From Bacteroidales bacterium (lineage in GTDB: Bacteria > Bacteroidota > Bacteroidia > Bacteroidales > F082): a stretch of DNA of 6,364 nucleotides. The DNA lies in the NCBI GenBank assembly GCA_024762735.1, contig JANTGU010000139.1, forward strand, positions 1 through 6,364. The letters run 5' to 3'. Positions within the stretch are counted from its first letter, which is position 1. Each line of letters opens with the position of its first letter. The notes under the pieces are model-generated. The model was not told where the DNA came from. It searched no databases and worked only from the letters and a program-made list of their open reading frames with translations. The position numbers were made by a program, and so were the translations under genes. Below are positions 5,105-6,364 of this stretch, piece by piece.

Positions 5105-5998
5105 ATGAAAAAACTAACCAAAGATCAACGAAAAGGCCTGATTGGAACCATCCTGTTCCATTTGCTATTATTGATAGCCCTGCTTTTTATTGCCTTGCGA
5201 ACTCCCTTGCCCTTACCCGGCGAAGAGGGTGTAGAGGTGAACTTTGGTTACGATAAAACCGGTAAAGGACTGATTCAAAAAGACAATCCTCCTCCCAAAG
5301 CAAAGCCTGTGCCTGTAAAAAAAACAAAACCTGTACCTCCAAAACCAAAGCAGCAAGAAACCAAACCAAAAGAAGATAACCTTACCCAGGATACCGAGAA
5401 AGCTCCTTCGCTAAAAGAAGAAAAAACAAAACCGGTAAAAAAGAAACCTGAAATAAAGGAGAAGCCCAAGCAGAAACCGAAAGAAGAGCCGAAACAAACA
5501 ACAAAGGACACCGTTGTTTCCAACACTGAAACAGCTCCCTTGTTACAGGAAAAACCCAAAGAGGAGCCCAAACCGGTAGTTAACCAACGAGCGCTGTTTA
5601 AAGGAAGCTCAAAAAATAAAACCGGGCAAAGTCAGGGCAGCACAACAGGCGGAGGCGATCAGGGGAAACCTCATGGTTACAAGGACTCTGACCGCTACGA
5701 CGGGCAGGGTGGTAAAGGCAATGGCGTGGCCTTCAGCCTGGGTGGCCGTGGTGCCAAATATCTTGAAAAACCCAGTACCAAATTTACTGAAACCGGAACC
5801 GTGGTAGTTTCTATTTGGGTTGACCCCAACGGAAAAGTAGTAAGGGCGCAGGTCAACCCGAAGGGAACAACTGTGTTGGATAAAAGCCTGCGGAACATTG
5901 CCGTTAATGCCGCTCTAAACTCCACGTTTGCACAAGACCCCACCGCCCCAAGTCAACAACGTGGCACCATTACCTACGAGTTTGTGTTGATGAAGTAG
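5105..5998 (+). CDS. tonB: TonB-family energy transducer with a TolA-like, non-classical C-terminus
   Basis: This 297-residue periplasm-spanning protein is anchored by one N-terminal helix (about 11-31, containing ILFHLLLLIALLFIAL). The His at 19 fits the conserved TM His of TonB. Residues about 60-160 form a Pro/Lys/Glu-rich linker that would span the periplasm. A Gly-rich segment follows (about 178-216, ending FSLGGRGAKYL), then a C-terminal domain (about 217-297) with VVSIWVDPNGKVVRAQV and GTITYEFVL, the beta pattern of TonB/TolA C-termini. The classical Tyr-Pro motif before this domain is absent; KYLEKPS stands there instead. This variant is common in Bacteroidota proteins annotated as either TonB or TolA-like. 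The role is to transmit ExbBD motor force to outer-membrane partners, either TonB-dependent transporters or a Tol-type envelope complex; no receptor gene is adjacent to decide. The linker contains an imperfect internal duplication. No terminator of classical type follows. Confidence 0.88.
   Translation: MKKLTKDQRKGLIGTILFHLLLLIALLFIALRTPLPLPGEEGVEVNFGYDKTGKGLIQKDNPPPKAKPVPVKKTKPVPPKPKQQETKPKEDNLTQDTEKAPSLKEEKTKPVKKKPEIKEKPKQKPKEEPKQTTKDTVVSNTETAPLLQEKPKEEPKPVVNQRALFKGSSKNKTGQSQGSTTGGGDQGKPHGYKDSDRYDGQGGKGNGVAFSLGGRGAKYLEKPSTKFTETGTVVVSIWVDPNGKVVRAQVNPKGTTVLDKSLRNIAVNAALNSTFAQDPTAPSQQRGTITYEFVLMK
5375..5554 (+). repeat. Imperfect internal duplication in the TonB linker
   Basis: Protein residues 91-107 (DNLTQDTEKAPSLKEEK) and 135-150 (DTVVSNTETAPLLQEK) align without gaps at an offset of 44 residues, sharing the TExAPxLxE core. 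Each is preceded by KPKE-type Lys/Pro/Glu text. It probably reflects unequal recombination lengthening the periplasmic spacer; low-complexity composition alone could give part of the likeness. Confidence 0.45.
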
Positions 5999-6102
5999 AT
6001 GATTTAGTACACCTATTTTTTGAAGTTGTTTAAAGTTGAAGGATTTGAAGATGTTCACATTATAATGTCTACTGTTAAATGCAGTTCAAAAAGTAAATAG
6101 TG

Positions 6103-6158
6103 TGTCATTCTGAGACATAAGACTCCAAAAAACATGGAGCCCACAAAACGCAATGACA
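6103..6158. repeat. Short element bounded by the inverted repeat TGTCATT/AATGACA
   Basis: TGTCATT at 6103-6109 is inverted as AATGACA at 6152-6158, enclosing about 42 bases that contain a further weak hairpin, CTCCA (6123-6127) with TGGAG (6135-6139). The TGTCATTCTGAG start resembles dispersed repeats found between Bacteroidota genes. The likeness is from memory and the pairing is short. Confidence 0.45.
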
Positions 6159-6163
6159 AAATT

Positions 6164-6202
6164 CTCCTCCGGGCTCCCCGATAATTATCGGGGTCGGAGG
6201 AG
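6164..6202. repeat. Long GC-rich palindrome with a perfect 18-bp core
   Basis: The core CCCCGATAATTATCGGGG (6176-6193) is a perfect self-complementary palindrome. An outer stem, CTCCTCCG (6164-6171) with CGGAGGAG (6195-6202), adds 8 bp, separated by an asymmetric bulge (GGCT against T). No T-run follows on the plus strand, so it is not a classical terminator. It looks like an interspersed palindromic repeat. Confidence 0.75.
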
Positions 6203-6231
6203 TGAAGATGGTTGTACTATTATCCTCTCTT

Positions 6232-6251
6232 CCCCGGGGTTTAGCCCGGGG
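6232..6251. repeat. GC-rich hairpin CCCCGGG/CCCGGGG
   Basis: CCCCGGG at 6232-6238 pairs with CCCGGGG at 6245-6251 across the 6-nt loop GTTTAG, and flanking bases may add a T-G and a T-A pair. It is much richer in GC than the flanking DNA and lacks a T-run, so it is better read as a dispersed repeat than as a terminator. Confidence 0.7.
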
Positions 6252-6275
6252 GATGTACGAATGTAGTGTTGTTAA

Positions 6276-6302
6276 GTAAATTGTTGAAATGCGACAATTT
6301 AC
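6276..6302. repeat. 9-bp AT-rich inverted repeat
   Basis: GTAAATTGT at 6276-6284 is perfectly inverted as ACAATTTAC at 6294-6302, with a 9-nt spacer. Unlike the two preceding palindromes it is AT-rich, so it could be an operator-like site or another repeat type. No gene start follows within the window. Confidence 0.55.
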
Positions 6303-6320
6303 AATATACTTGTCATTAGT

Positions 6321-6364
6321 AGCGTAGTCGAAGAATGCATCACACTTCGACTACGCTCAGTGTG
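6321..6364. repeat. Inverted repeat of the CTTCGACTACGCTCAGTGTG family, cut by the window end
   Basis: AGCGTAGTCGAAG at 6321-6333 is perfectly inverted as CTTCGACTACGCT at 6345-6357, a 13-bp stem with an 11-nt loop. A second possible pairing, CACACT (6341-6346) with AGTGTG (6359-6364), overlaps its right arm. The wording CTTCGACTACGCTCAGTGTG is, from memory, widely dispersed between genes in Bacteroidota. The element may continue past the window. Confidence 0.75.

Larger units (their letters stand above)
5999..6364. other. Non-coding, repeat-rich region after tonB
   Basis: No supportable gene is seen in these 366 bases. The first 90 or so are AT-rich with AAGTTG/GAAGTTG-like wording and no U-tracted hairpin that would serve as a clear tonB terminator. 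From about 6101 to the window end the sequence is a chain of distinct inverted repeats, listed separately, of a kind scattered between genes in many Bacteroidota genomes. Confidence 0.7.

Noticed and set aside
4087..5121. Leftward frames antisense to exbB and exbD (4087-4374, 4385-4615, 4656-4859, 4813-5121)
   Set aside because: All lie within strongly motif-supported ExbB and ExbD coding sequence and show no family features.
5187..5943. Leftward frames antisense to tonB, including a Phe/Gly/Ser-rich 98-residue one at 5275-5571
   Set aside because: Their odd composition is the complement of the Lys/Pro/Glu-rich and Gly-rich TonB linker, not evidence of a gene.
5999..6100. Rho-independent terminator directly after tonB
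   Set aside because: There are T-runs (about 6015-6021) but no preceding GC-rich stem. Later hairpins have stems but no T-run, so I could not support a classical terminator.
6101..6364. Possible CRISPR array
   Set aside because: The repeated structures are different palindromes, not one direct repeat with regular spacers, and no cas gene is present.

Overview
The window looks like chromosomal DNA from a member of the Bacteroidota, perhaps a marine or sediment Bacteroidia lineage; the phylum is well supported and anything finer is a guess. The reasons are promoter -7 boxes matching the TAnnTTTG pattern of this phylum before three genes, near absence of Shine-Dalgarno sequences, an exbB-exbD-tonB cassette of Bacteroidota type, a MurF N-terminus resembling the MurF/alanine racemase fusions of this phylum, and short palindromic interspersed repeats at the right-hand end.

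Layout. Bases 1-1848 hold a leftward pair: pdxA (pyridoxal phosphate synthesis), then 19 bp later a murF-like cell-wall ligase gene that runs off the left edge. Bases 1849-1953 hold a rho-independent terminator facing leftward and, overlapping its U-tract, the likely pdxA promoter. Bases 1954-3630 encode, leftward, an NhaD-type Na+/H+ antiporter with an additional C-terminal soluble domain that resembles PepSY-like domains. Bases 3631-3934 are a divergent promoter region. Bases 3935-5998 form a rightward exbB-exbD-tonB operon that energises outer-membrane transport or, possibly, a Tol-like envelope function. Bases 5999-6364 contain no gene that I can support but hold a dense series of different inverted repeats.

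How the genes may work together. PdxA supplies PLP, and the MurF protein probably carries a PLP-dependent alanine racemase half beyond the window edge, so the leftward pair may link cofactor supply to D-alanine and peptidoglycan precursor synthesis. NhaD maintains Na+/H+ gradients and ExbBD uses an ion gradient to drive TonB, so the divergent pair shares an ion-energetics theme; any co-regulation is inference. Most of the window is ordinary core genome. I found no clear undescribed multi-gene system. The points most worth a second look are the C-terminal domain on NhaD, the terminator/promoter overlap before pdxA, the palindrome over the exbB -7 box, the non-classical TonB C-terminus and the palindrome cluster at the right end.
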